Positions 44,871 to 55,589 of a stretch of DNA of 64,000 nucleotides are shown piece after piece. A model generated the notes under the pieces. The model was not told the origin of the DNA. It saw only the letters and a list, made by a program, of their open reading frames with translations, and ran no database searches. How positions within the stretch are numbered: the stretch's first letter is position 1; the number at the start of each line of letters is the position of its first letter. The DNA comes from Aristolochia californica (Eukaryota; Streptophyta; Magnoliopsida; Piperales; Aristolochiaceae): positions 6,636,501-6,700,500 of the forward strand of contig JARWKL010000011.1 in the NCBI GenBank assembly GCA_029961685.1, given 5' to 3'. Made by a program: the position numbers and the translations under genes.

Positions 44871-45682
44871 AATAATATGCTCAATTTACAATCATCAACT
44901 TACTAGCTTAAATTTTCAATAGATACAAGCGAGTACCTAGATTCTAAATTTGGCATTTCGTTAACAAAACTTGGATACTTTCTATAGGTCTAACCTAATC
45001 ATAAATTATTTTAGCTAATAATATGGATTAATTTCTAGTAGAAATATGTTTATTGAGACTATTAGTGTCTCATGTTTTTTGGAAACACATTTTTCTAGCT
45101 AGAAATTCTTAGCAGAAAAATCATATGATTTTGTAGTAAGATTTTCTAGTCAAGATGGACCGGAAAACCATATAGAAAATTTTTGAATAAGTATTTAACA
45201 ATTGATGTTGTAATACTTTTTTTAGCTCAAGGTAATTTTTTATGAAAAATTTGTATTTGATATTTTATTTTATTAAAAATTTATCTGATAAGTATGGTAA
45301 TGTATGAGATTGATTATTAATTTTTATTTATTTTCCCAAAAAATGCCCTAACAGTTCCATTTTAATTTTCCTTTAAAATTTCTAAAAATTTTTATGTAAT
45401 TTCTTCGTAAGGCACTAATAGGATTTCAAGGTTTTTTGATAATGTGTATCACAGAAAAATCATTTTTTACTCGGAAAATTATGCCTATTTCCGACTCATT
45501 GGGCGGACTTCCCTGCTTTTGTCAACCACAGAAAAATACCGAGAAGCAATCGTTTAGTCCGCCGTATGTCCGCCACGTGTCTTCTCGTTCTTCTCTCCTA
45601 CGCTTCCTCTCCTCCAAAAACCGACTACTTCCTCTTCCTCCCGCTCCGCGTTTCAACTCGTTACCGTTTTCTCTCTTTTGTA
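44871..45682. other. Upstream region of the DUF3531-like gene
   Basis: No coding sequence or LTR is visible up to about 45430. The last 200 bp are GC-richer and pyrimidine-rich (CTTCTCGTTCTTCTCTCC), typical of a plant 5' UTR. No TATA box was fixed. Confidence 0.4.
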
Positions 45683-48600
45683 ATGGCCGATTCTTCTGCT
45701 GCACGATGTTGCTCATCCTTCCCAACATTTCCTGTTCTTTCCCATTCTAAACAGTGGCAACTTCACTTCCCGGTTTCCCTTCTTCGGCCGCCTTTTCTGT
45801 TGCGTTCTCGGATCGTCCAATCGCGGGCTAAGGAATCTGAGGGGAGTGATTTCTCCTCCGAGGACCCTTTTCACTTCTATCCTTGGAAATATTGGAATGT
45901 TGAAGAAGGTGATGGTGGTAAGTGATTTTTTTTTTTTATTCTCTGCCCTCTCATCGTTTTTATAGATTAAGGTACGATTTGGAAATTTAATTGTCGATTT
46001 GACTGTCTCTTTCTTTCATTTAGGTGAGAAAATGGATAGGGACTTGCGTACTTCTCTAACTAATGTTTGCAGTGGCTGGAATTTCTGTCTTGGTTGTCGT
46101 TGGTCAATATGTGTTATTCTACGCAGTTTTGTGGGTCCATGAAGTCTTGATTTTCTCTTTAGGTTCATCGAATTATATACGTTATGAGAACTGTAAAGCT
46201 GTAATTCGCCATATTTTTTTTCAAAACATGTGATATTTCACGAATTGGCGACATCAAATAGTCTCTTGTCCAAAATTCGATGATTCTCCCTGTCCCTTGA
46301 TCTTTCGTAGCTTTTTTCGATGGTTAGTGCTGGTGAAATCTCACTTTGTCCGGGTTATCATGGCTATATGTGATCTCTTCTTTCTGTTGAATCTTATGGT
46401 TTGTACTTTGGGTATTAACTTTGATAGCGTGCTTGAGTGAAGGAAAAAAGGGGCCAAAATGTGAGGAATTAAGAGACCTATAAATTTAGATGTAAAGGCT
46501 TGAGTGACTACCAATAAAGTTCAGGAGAGGAAAGTTAAAATTCCTGCAGAGAAGAGCTAATGTTGACCAAGGATAAACTTGATAGGATGCTTCAGATGTT
46601 CTTTTATTTTTCATTTTAGGGTAGGTTTTCTCTTGCCATTGTCAGGAGATCTTGCCTGCCCAACTTCCACTGTTTGACATGCATGCTGATATAACAAATA
46701 AGATTGTGTGTGCGGACTGTTGTGGCGACTGCTAAATTTTGAAGCTAAAGAATGAGGAATTGAAAAAAGTTCTGGGAGTTTTGAAATAATGAATGATACT
46801 GTAAAAATACAAAAAATCTTGCAATTTTGTTTCCTTTCAGTGGGAAAGATGAACCTGATAATATCTTTAAAATATCCTTGCTATGCATGTTTCTGTCAAG
46901 ATTGTATTTATCCAATATGAATGTGGCAACAGCACAGCAGCCTAACAATTTACTGCAGTGATGCAGTGTGACTAGAATGAATAGAGAAAATGGTTATCTT
47001 AGGGTAGTCTTGTGCTTCAGATTATGATTTGAGGCATATTTTTGGAGTCCCATGTGTTTCCTGCAACTTGTGCATTTGATGTGCACTATTTTACTTAACT
47101 ACACGATCAAATGTTTCCTGTAATGCACATTCCCTTAGTGATAATTCTCCTGATACACATGCAGACCACTCTGCTGTTCACCATTTTAGGAGAATGACCA
47201 TGGCACAGATGATAGATAGTAGTCATTGCTGTTCATCAAGTCAAACCGGAAACAAAAAGAAATTGAGCTGTTTATATGAGATCTATTTTCTGCTTGAGAG
47301 ATTCACTCCTAAAATAATTGGTGCAGAAAATTAACATTAATCTGTGTATAGTTGTGATATCTGCTCTTTTCAGAAACTTTTATGTTCTTGGAAGTGTTTG
47401 CAAAATGATATGGTTTCAGAAAAACCATTTGCATTTTATGAAATTATATTTATGGTTAACCATGAGTTAACCATTTGCATCTTCAACCATGGGAACTGGA
47501 TTACGTGAAAGCTAACCATCATATTTTCAATATTTTGTGTTTTTACTGTTGCAGAAAATTAAAGTTTTAGTTACTCTTCATTAAAGCAGACTAATTCCAT
47601 TCTTTTGAAAGAGCTTTGAAGTCGGTGTAAAATGATATGTTTGTGGAAAAGCTAACTGATGTCTTTCAAACTGTCACAGTAGTTTGCATTCAGATTAATC
47701 GTTAAACTTTCTGTAATTCTTACAAGGAAATGAAGTACGACTTATGTGCTATGCAATTATCCATGTGGTTCTTTAGAATTTATTTATCAGCTGATGAAAA
47801 TTTATGCTTGACACATGTTTGCAGGCATTGAGTGGGTTCCCGAAGAAAGAGTCACACTTTTTACTACTGATGGACTCCTTCAGATTGGAGGCTCCTTGGT
47901 GCCTCGTCACATCTCTTCGTCAGAAGTATGGAATTTCTCCAGTTTGTGTTTACATGTTATTGTTTTAGATAATGGTATAACTATGTTGTTTTAAGAATGA
48001 GTCTGTTGGGTGCTTGTTCTCTCTTAAAACTCATACTGAATCCATAAAAAAGGGCTGATTGTTCGAGTCTGCAGAAAAAAAGAGGTAAAAGAAAGACGGC
48101 TCAACGATCCCAGCGATTTCAAGAGTGTGATTATATGGATACGAATCAAGGTCTTTGCCTTGGAGCACTATTTGACATTGCAGCAACCAATGTAAGTGGT
48201 TGTATCTATTTGTAACTTCTCTCTTCCATTGACTTTTGTATATTATTCTTATCAATCTTTCAAAACCTGCCTGCTGTTGAAAACAAGAGAAAAAAGTCTC
48301 TTAAGACCTTCCTAGCAACTATCTAAGACTTTTGTTACTCTAGGGGCTTGATATGGGTCGAAGATTATGCTTCTTTGGGTTTTGCCGCTCGATCGAAATG
48401 CTGAGTGATGTTGTGGAAGATACTGTGTTAGATCATGGTGGAGAGGTATATCTATTGCATTTCTAGTCAGTAACTGCAATTTATTATTTTCTTCTTTTTC
48501 ATAATACATGCATTTGTTTGTGGTGTCACAAAACAGAACGAACTGTTTAAGCAGTAGTTGAACCAAGACCAGTCAAGAGGATAATTTTTAGTAGAGTTAT

Positions 48601-49150
48601 TGTATTTCCAAGTGGTAGAAGTATACTTGACCTTGCAGTTCTTATTGGTTTTAGCTTTTACAGTATGGCTTTCAGATGAATTGCCATTAACTGGATTCCT
48701 CTATTCTACTCTTAGTAGAAGAAACTGGAATCTACCATTTCACTGAAGAGCGTTATTGAAATTATAATTTCAGAATTTCCAAAAACAATAATATCTCCAA
48801 TATCCACAAAAAGTGGTTTCACTACTCAGAGTTAAACTACCGAGCACATTCTCCATTTCGTATTTTTCTTGGAAAGACGTTCAGCAACTGCTTTGAAATG
48901 TGAAGGGTCCATCTTTTCTGTGAACAAAGTTTGTCTGGATTAATATCATTGACTTGTTCCCCCCAAAAAAATATATTAGGTTGTGGCTACTGAGAAGGCC
49001 TGTGATGGGGGGTTGCAAGAAAAGTTGACGATGACTGTAGCTGTTCCGCTTTTATGGGGTGTTCCTCCTGCATCCGAGACTCTACGTTTTGCAGTTCGAA
49101 GCGGCGGAGGAATAGTAGAGAAGGTCTACTGGCAGTGGGACTTCTTGTAA
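45683..49150 (+). CDS. Conserved plastid-type protein, probably DUF3531 family, 5 exons
   Basis: Exons 45683-45917, 47825-47925, 48075-48191, 48344-48445 and 48980-49150 have GT-AG borders and matching phases, giving 726 nt and 241 residues. The first about 50 residues (MADSSAARCCSSF, later LLRPPFLLRSRIVQSRA) look like a chloroplast transit peptide. Next come FHFYPWKYWNVEEG, GIEWVPEERVTLFTTDGLLQ, and a well-structured C-terminal domain with GRRLCFFGFCRSIEMLSDVV, then TVAVPLLWGVPPA. It ends YWQWDF. I take it for the DUF3531 family shared by plants and cyanobacteria, whose role I do not know; the assignment is from memory of motifs, not a search. Intron 1 is 1.9 kb. The start chosen is the first Met of the open frame. 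Confidence 0.85.
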
Positions 49151-49870
49151 ATTATGAATTTCACAAATCTCATGTAAATGATGTATTTCACCGATCTCGT
49201 CTGCACTTCTTGTGCATAATTGATGTAATTCCATTGTATTGATCCCTTGGTAGGGTCTCCTGGAGATTTGTAACTAGGACCCAGAAAATGTGTGTATGTA
49301 TAACTGGATGATCATATTCTTTGTGAAAGACAACCTCAATAAAGGGAGCCATAGATTTTCCCTGAAAGATCTGTTGGTTTGTTTTAATTTTTGAGGATTT
49401 GTCTTTCCTCCAGAGGATTCATGTTAGGATTTTTTTCATTTTTGGCTCCTTGAGCAGATTCTGGCCTCCAATTGTTAAGAGTTTGTCATCGTGACATGTT
49501 CCAAAGTTCTGTTGCTTCATTCTGCCTTAAGAGATAACTAGATTAGTGAGGCAGAACTACTGCGGAAGATTTGGTGGTAATTGGATCAATCTTCCTGAAA
49601 TTGAAACTATTATATTCAAATTCAGACAAATTGCCATTAAGTTCAGACACAAACAAAACAAGAGATTCTAACTCAGGAGACTTATATTTCTTGGAACATT
49701 TTTTCATGAGGGAAAACTAATGCACGTTTACACTTACGCTTGGTTGACTGAACCAAATGGTTGTCTGGTTGAACTTAACACATGCTTCATTCAACTGCCC
49801 TTAAAATTTTTGCTACAAAAAATTTCTGAAGTGTCTTAAAAGAAAATTTACTGGCTTTCAAAGACATGAT
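49151..49870. other. 3' UTR and spacer before the viral integrant
   Basis: It follows the TAA at 49148-49150 and should contain the 3' UTR of the plus-strand gene; AATAAAG at about 49338 could be the polyadenylation signal. The rest, to 49870, has no visible gene. Confidence 0.45.
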
Positions 49871-49878
49871 AGATGCCC

Positions 49879-50373
49879 TTAAAATTCTAAATCTATTTGT
49901 AGATTGGGCCAGGTTGTAAAGGAAACTGCGCCTAATTCTAAATTTGCTCTAACTCCTCCGAGTAGGTTTTTTTCAAAATTATTCCTCACTGAGTTATCTA
50001 CGATAACCTCTATGAAGGGTAAATTTTGGTTGATTCGTATTAAGGGGTCTAATCCTATACGAACTAGTCCATAATAGACATATTTGAATCGTTTTAGCTT
50101 GGCTAAGTTTGATTCACTTAATAATTTGTAGCAGAAGGTACCTGAGTCGGTATCCTGTATTTCTACAGATAGTTCCTTCTGGAAGATGAATGATTTCTTT
50201 TGGAATTCAATCCAATCTCTATTATAGACTTTAGTTATCCGAGGGATACTGATTGTCCACTTTTGTCCGTCCTGCATAAGGTTAGAATGTTCTTCATATT
50301 CTCCCTGTGTTTCATGATGCACATGAACAATATTTTGAAGAGAAGTACATTCTATTCCTATTTGTTTAGACAT
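49879..50373 (-). pseudogene. Caulimovirid movement-protein-like ORF (164 codons, partial)
   Basis: The open frame has the pattern FKYVYYGLVRIGLDPLI (about residues 97-113) within a beta-rich stretch, which suits the core of 30K-type viral movement proteins that open plasmodesmata. The family usually has about 300 residues, so the C-terminal half is missing. It is the last ORF downstream of the primer-binding site, the place where caulimovirids encode this protein. Without an alignment the call is an inference from position and motif. Confidence 0.5.
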
Positions 50374-50399
50374 TTAGTAATTTTAGTTGAGACGCTGTC

Positions 50400-50989
50400 T
50401 CTTCTAATTTTTGGAACAAAATTTCTATCAGTCGTTCCAATTGATACAAAGTAATTAATGGAGATGTATGTTGAATAACTAGTTCTCTTAATTCATTATT
50501 TTGAGTTAAAGCACAGATATCTTGTATAGGACGATCTTTATATGTATTTTGTTGATTTTTTATGGAAGCTATTTTACAAATGACTTCCTGTAATTCTTAT
50601 CTACTTGGTTTGTTATTAACCATTTTAGTTTTCATCTCTTAGATAGGTGCTAATATCCTAGAGTGATTTATTTCTTAATATACAAAACTTTGTAGGTCTG
50701 TAAGGAATTTTACTGTCTCTTGAGTATTTCCTATTTTTAGTACCTCAAGATGGGCATTGATTCCTCTCTTGAGTTTTTGTACTTATTCATTTACGTCGTT
50801 ATCTATTCCTAGGCATAAGAAGACAACGTATTCTGTAGTGTATTTTTCACTGGAACTTTTCATAAAAAAATTGTGATGAATATAATCAACTAAATCCATT
50901 AAATTGTTTAATATTGGATTATTTTTGTCATGCCATCCATGTGGATAGCATATTATTGGATACACATGGGTATGTCCAGTTTTTAACAC
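50400..50989 (-). pseudogene. Broken ORF between viral leader and movement protein
   Basis: The minus-strand frame at 50783-50989 starts MLKTGHTHVYPIICYPHGWH, and a likely continuation to 50400 has several stops. I do not recognise its family. It lies directly after the primer-binding site, where small leader-proximal ORFs are common in caulimovirids. Confidence 0.4.
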
Positions 50990-51141
50990 TGTGTTGTATG
51001 AAGGACCGTTAAATTCCTTCTGACCGACTAATTGAGGTCTTTGATATATTTATAGATTACAAATGTTGTTTGGGATGTGACCGATTTTGGGTCGTAACTG
51101 TTTTGGGAGTATGTACACCAAACAAAAAAAACCAATGCTAA

Positions 51142-51159
51142 TCCTTGGCTCTGATACCA
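51142..51159 (-). other. Viral primer-binding site for initiator tRNA-Met
   Basis: The minus strand reads TGGTATCAGAGCCAAGGA, complementary over its first dozen bases to the 3' end of plant initiator tRNA-Met. In caulimovirids this primes minus-strand DNA synthesis and marks position 1 of the genome. It lies between the leader and the first downstream ORF, as expected. Confidence 0.88.
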
Positions 51160-52040
51160 TTTTTAACACAACTTGCTGATTTATTGAAAAGCTGTGACTT
51201 GGCGTTGTTAACCAGTGGTAACGACCCTTCTGGCGAGTGACTCTCTTCAGACCAATAGCCCTGCAGCTTCGGGTATTCCAGCCGATATAACACGAGTCTC
51301 AATCTATCAGAGTTTCAACACTAGATACTCTCCTAGACACATATTAGTCTCTAATAGGCCCAACATGACTTCTGCTGCTACTTAGTACTATTCGGGGTTT
51401 GAACCTATTCTTGCCGGCTTAACACCATGTGGGCTAAATCATTATATGACCTCACGGTTTTCAGAGGTCCCCAAGCCGTATATGTCAACCGATGCGGCTC
51501 CATAGCTGCTTCAGCAGGGTAGAGCACAACTCTGTGTCGTTTTCTACCTCGGAGCGTAGCCGAATATTACTAAGTACCTAGCTTGGATCCTATTAGGCAC
51601 TATTTTGATACTATTACTATTATGAGTGAACAATAAACATGAACAGTAAACACGAACAATAATTATGAACAGTAAACATGAACAGTAATTTTTGAACAAT
51701 ACTTTTGAATAGTAAAAATATTTACTGTGGAGATTCATATATATATATATATATATATGCGGAAAATGAATCGTTAAAATAAATATTGTATGAATTTAAA
51801 CATTACACACATGCGAAAAATTGAAATATTGTTTCAAAATATAAATACATACTACATAACTCCCGACGTTGCTGACCGTGCTACCGGTCGGTTCCCTTTT
51901 TACTACTCAGCCATTATGGTTGTTTTGCACATACCGTGCTTTAAGAACTTTTGCTTGGGGATGCTCGCTGGAAATCGCCTTCTTTCTCAGATCACCTTCT
52001 TCTTCTCTGAAATCTTAGAGTGATTTTTCGAATGCCTTGA
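51160..52040 (-). promoter_or_regulatory. Pregenomic RNA leader region of the viral integrant
   Basis: It lies between the TATA box (52058-52065) and the primer site (51159), about 0.9 kb, without a long ORF. The minus strand contains several short ORFs, as in caulimovirid leaders that use ribosome shunting. 51625-51720 holds tandem repeats of the ATGAACAGTAA type, and 51738-51759 a TA microsatellite. These may be later changes. No leader hairpin was computed. Confidence 0.5.
51738..51759 (+). repeat. (AT)n microsatellite
   Basis: About ten AT units in the viral leader region. Confidence 0.9.
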
Positions 52041-52057
52041 ACTCTGTCGGAGCTTCG

Positions 52058-52065
52058 AATTTATA
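52058..52065 (-). promoter_or_regulatory. TATA box of the viral pregenomic promoter
   Basis: The minus strand reads TATAAATT, after CCTGGGC. Upstream on the minus strand (about 52225-52345) lie TGACG- or TGATGTAAG-like motifs. In caulimovirid promoters, as-1-type TGACG elements upstream of the TATA box drive strong expression. The spacing to the primer site supports the call; activity today is unknown. Confidence 0.6.
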
Positions 52066-52342
52066 GCCCAGGGTTTTTTCTTTTCTTCCCTTTCTACCCT
52101 TAATCAAAGGGTCTGTGTTGAAAGACAAAGGGTATCTTTTGTCTTTTTGTTTTTCATATCTGCCCTTGCATTATTTACTTTTCGGCACCGAAAGCAGGGG
52201 TAGCTATGTATTTTCTTCATCTGATGTCATCTTGCTGATGTAAGGAATCTTTTTATCTTTGTCTTTTTTGCTGACTCAGATTTTGTCTTCTGCCTTTGTG
52301 GCTGCTGACGTGTCTTCTACCTTCATGGCAACTTACGTCCAT

Positions 52343-53765
52343 TCATTTTGACATGCTGTCTTCTGATAGTTTCTTGGTGCATAGTTGGCATTTATGTAAT
52401 TTGTTGAAAGTAAGCTGGGCCATGCCACAAAAAAATTCTTTTGTGTTTTTACTTGCTGGGATTTTCCCATTAAGTATTTTTTTGAGTGTTTCTTCCAATG
52501 ATTTTTGTACATTGGTTGGAGACTCTTTATAGCTTTTTGATACAATAGTCAGTCGAACTGATGTTTTGCATACGTAGCTCTTCCTTTTTTGAACCAGTAG
52601 TTGAAGGTTTTGGATAATATTTTTAATCCCCATGGTCCATCTGTTCTTCCAAACCTCTTCGGGACATGGTCGTGATTTTTGTTTTAGCTTGGGATCGAAA
52701 TCCGGAAGCTTTCCTTCTTTGTCAAGGATTTCAATAGTTATTACCGAAAGACTCGATATAACTTTGTTGTTTTCAACGATTTCTGCTATGGAAGAAACGA
52801 ATTTCAACCTTATAGCTTTAGCCTTGGTAGTAGAGTAAAAACTCTTGCATGCCTTGGTTATTTCTTTTGGTAATATTTTGAGTACAGTTAAATCTGTTGC
52901 TCATATAAAGATTTGTCCAATTAGTCCGTATGCGTTTAACATACTGACATATTTACTATCCATTTCTGGATGTATCACCAAATGGTTCCAGCGTTCACTG
53001 GCGTCCTTGGTCATAAAGGGAGTATGAATCCCTATGCCAAGATTTTCATTCGAATTCTGGAACTGAGTCTTATGGCAAATAGACTCTTTTGAACTTTCAC
53101 TGGCCACCTTTTGAGGGCATAGCGAAGGTTCTGTAGATATAATGTCTTGGATTTTTAGAGGTTTGATTTTCATGAGAAAATCGAACTCATTAAACTCTTT
53201 TTTATCCGTTTTTCCTAGGCTTGTCAACCTAGTGAACTCAGATGGGGTAGCTAACCATGCCTTGAAAGAAGTATCTTTCTTGGGCATGTCCATCTCCACG
53301 AGTTCTGAAGTCGTTTTGGCTTCCTTTCCAGCTCGAGACTGGCAGGTAGAAGTCCCTGATTCCCCCATTCTTCATAGAAGACTGGGTTGTGATTTCCTTT
53401 TCATGCCTATCATGACCGGTAGAAATCCTGGATCGACCTGTGTTTATCAAAACACTAAAGTCATCCGTCTGCTTGTTGGCTGACGTTATGGCTTCCTTTT
53501 CTCCCGATGGAGATCCGGTAGAAGTCCCGGAGGAGCTTGGCGTATCATGCCTTTTTTTGAGTTCTTTTAACTCTTCGGTTAATTCTTTAACCGTGAGTTG
53601 TAGGATGTCTCCACTTAACCCGAAACGGGCACAATTCTCTAATAATTCTCCTCGTTTAGAAGGAACTAAGAGGTTGTCGAAAAGAGACTGTAATGTTGAG
53701 AGCAATACTGTGAGGGTGGCGATTCCTGCTACCAGATCCGTCAATGTGTTGTTGAGGGGATCCAT
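52343..53765 (-). pseudogene. Caulimovirid transactivator/viroplasmin-like ORF, frameshifted
   Basis: A Met at 53765 starts a frame with a predicted coiled coil (ELTEELKELKKRHD) followed by a Ser/Thr-rich linker. After a frameshift near 53240 the frame at 52901-53368 ends MLNAYGLIGQIFI, and the next frame (52343-52807) ends with FFCGMAQLTF and a CxxC pair (KCQLCTKK). The central NAYGLI block and the C-terminal cysteine pair suit the transactivator/viroplasmin that forms inclusion bodies and allows reinitiation of translation. The ORF lies between RT and the promoter, the usual place. The call is an inference; two frameshifts and a stop disable it. Confidence 0.5.
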
Positions 53766-53999
53766 TTTACCTGTCTGTAATACAAGAAAATTCTCGAGTA
53801 AGAGTATCAGGTAAATAATTTTTGTTTCCTTTAATGTGTTCAACAATAAAAGAGAACTGAAAGAACCACTGCTGCCAGCGGAGTAATCTACCACGACAAA
53901 GTGAATCTTCTTAGTTTCTTGTCATAAAACCGACAAAATTCTTACAATTAGTTCTAACGAGAAATTCTTTCGGGGTAAGGTATATATAGAATTTCTTTA

Positions 54000-54900
54000 T
54001 CCCATTTTTATTGCTAAAGTTTATTTTTCATAAGAATGATAGTTTATTTCAGCAGATGAAAATGTTCCTGAGGTATATTTACATATTCTCTTAGAATCAT
54101 TGGTTTTACATTTTAGTACTGCTGCCCAAGTATGATCCGAGGTGTCAGTTTCTAAAATTAGTTTTGCATCTGGATCTGGTAGAGTTAACGTCGGGAAGTG
54201 TTTTATCATTTCTTTGATCCTGATTACTTCTGAATTGTTAGTGGAAGTCCATTACCATTTGACATCTTTCTTGCACTTCTATTGAAAGGGTTTTCTAATT
54301 TCTGCTAAATTCTTTATGAATTGTTCAGCATATGTTAGACATCCTAAAAAACTTTGAAGTTGATTTACATCTTCAATTTCATTTGGAAAAGCTACTAGTT
54401 TTTCCAGAATATGATTTTGGAGAATGATTTCTTCTTTTGAGATGTTTAATCCTAAGAAATCTATCTTAATTTTAAACAATTCTAATTTCTTTTTGCTGAG
54501 TGCTATCCTAGCATTTTTAAGGCATTTAGTACCTTAAGTAATTGCTCTTTATGTTGATATTTGGTTTTAGAGAAAACTAGGATGTCATCAATTTAAACTA
54601 AGCAAAATTTTAAAAATGGTTCGAGGATATCATCCATTCTTCTTTGAAATATATTGGGTGCTTGTTTTAACCTGAAGGGCACAACAATCCACTCATAATG
54701 TCCTGAAGGACAGCTGAATGCAGTAAGGGGAATAACTCTTTCGGTTAGACGAATCTACCAAAATCCTGATTTGCAATCAAACTTAGAAAACCATTGTTTT
54801 CCTCTTATAGCGGCTATTAACCTTTCTTTGTTAGGTAGATAGTAGCTATCCATTTTTGTGGTTTCATTAACTTTTTGCAAGAATGTACTATTGGATGGTC
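54000..54900 (-). pseudogene. Caulimovirid reverse transcriptase/RNase H fragment
   Basis: The minus-strand frame at 54279-54479 reads KIDFLGLNISKEEIILQNHI and later DVNQLQSFLGCLTYAEQFI. The frame at 54021-54209 reads LILETDTSDHTWAAVL and then YTSGTFSSAEINYHSYEK. These are the RT thumb and RNase H of caulimovirids (family pattern IETDASxxxWGGVL ... CxYxSGxFxxAExNYHxxEKE), closer to viruses than to gypsy elements. The first RNase H acidic residue is kept. The RT palm lies further up to about 54900 but is badly broken. Confidence 0.8.
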
Positions 54901-54924
54901 ATATCTCAAGAAAAAACTAGCCTG

Positions 54925-55290
54925 TTGTTTATATTTTAATTGCGATAGAGATATCGAGATTTTTGCTTATATTAACTGAAAAAAGTAAGGAAAGAGTAGG
55001 AGAGAGAGGGAGAGAAAGGCATAACAGAGCTGCCTAGGGTGGCATGCACGTCTCCATGCCTATTTATTAACTGAAAAATAAAAAATGCCTTTTTATTAAA
55101 TGAAAAATAAGAAATTACAAGTATACCCCTTACTTAAGAGAAACCCTAATCTTCTTATGTCTTTACCTCTATATGTCCTATTTATATGAAATTAGGCATA
55201 ATTCAACGTAAGGAATAAGATTACATCAAGATATAAAAGTCAGGGTCAGGTGAAATGATCAAATTATCCTTGTAGCTGTTTTTCAACACT
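54925..55290 (-). repeat. Copia 3' LTR
   Basis: On the minus strand TGTTGAAAAACAGC (from about 55288) follows a purine tract (CAACTTGAGGGAGAG). The LTR runs left with a TATAAATAGGAC-like box near 55195 and ends near 54925, next to the viral integrant. The left border is approximate. Confidence 0.65.
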
Positions 55291-55573
55291 CTCCCTCAAG
55301 TTGGAACATATATGTCAAAGAGGCCTAACATGTCAAAGAAGTTTAAGAACTCGTGCTTGCTAGTGTTTTAGTAAAGACATCACCAAGTTGATCACCAAAC
55401 CAAATATATAGGGTTGTCACCCTCTTCTTCATTACTGTATCCTTAATGAAATGACTATCTACTTCTATGTGTTTCATTCTCTCATGAAACATTGTATTGC
55501 TAGCAATGAAAATTATTGCTTGGTTATCACAATTCATTACCATAGGATCTCTGCGGTAGAAGCAATGTACCAT
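55291..55573 (-). pseudogene. Copia RNase H C-terminal fragment
   Basis: The frame reads CDNQAIIFIASNTMFHERMK, then HIEVDSHFIKD and GDVFTKTLAS, the end of copia RNase H (pattern [31 protein letters not shown]...LADxFTK). It lies just upstream of the polypurine tract and LTR. The rest of the element is missing at about 55585. Confidence 0.88.
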
Positions 55574-55589
55574 AAGATCTCTTAGCCAA

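Larger units (their letters stand above)
49871..54920 (-). mobile_element. Endogenous caulimovirid (plant pararetrovirus) partial genome
   Basis: Read on the minus strand the order is RT/RNase H (about 54900-54000), a transactivator-like ORF (53765-52343), a non-coding region with a TATA box (52065), a tRNA-Met primer site (51159), an ORF (50989-50400) and a movement-protein-like ORF (50373-49879). That is the circular caulimovirid order across the point where transcription and reverse transcription begin. Capsid and protease are absent, so roughly 5 kb of an expected 7-8 kb genome is here. No LTR is seen, which separates it from LTR retrotransposons. Frameshifts and stops break several ORFs. 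It is a decayed integrated copy and not expected to be infectious. Confidence 0.8.

Noticed and set aside
52632..53814. Plus-strand open frames over 52632-53814
   Set aside because: They lie opposite the viral transactivator-like ORF, which has the better protein-like composition.
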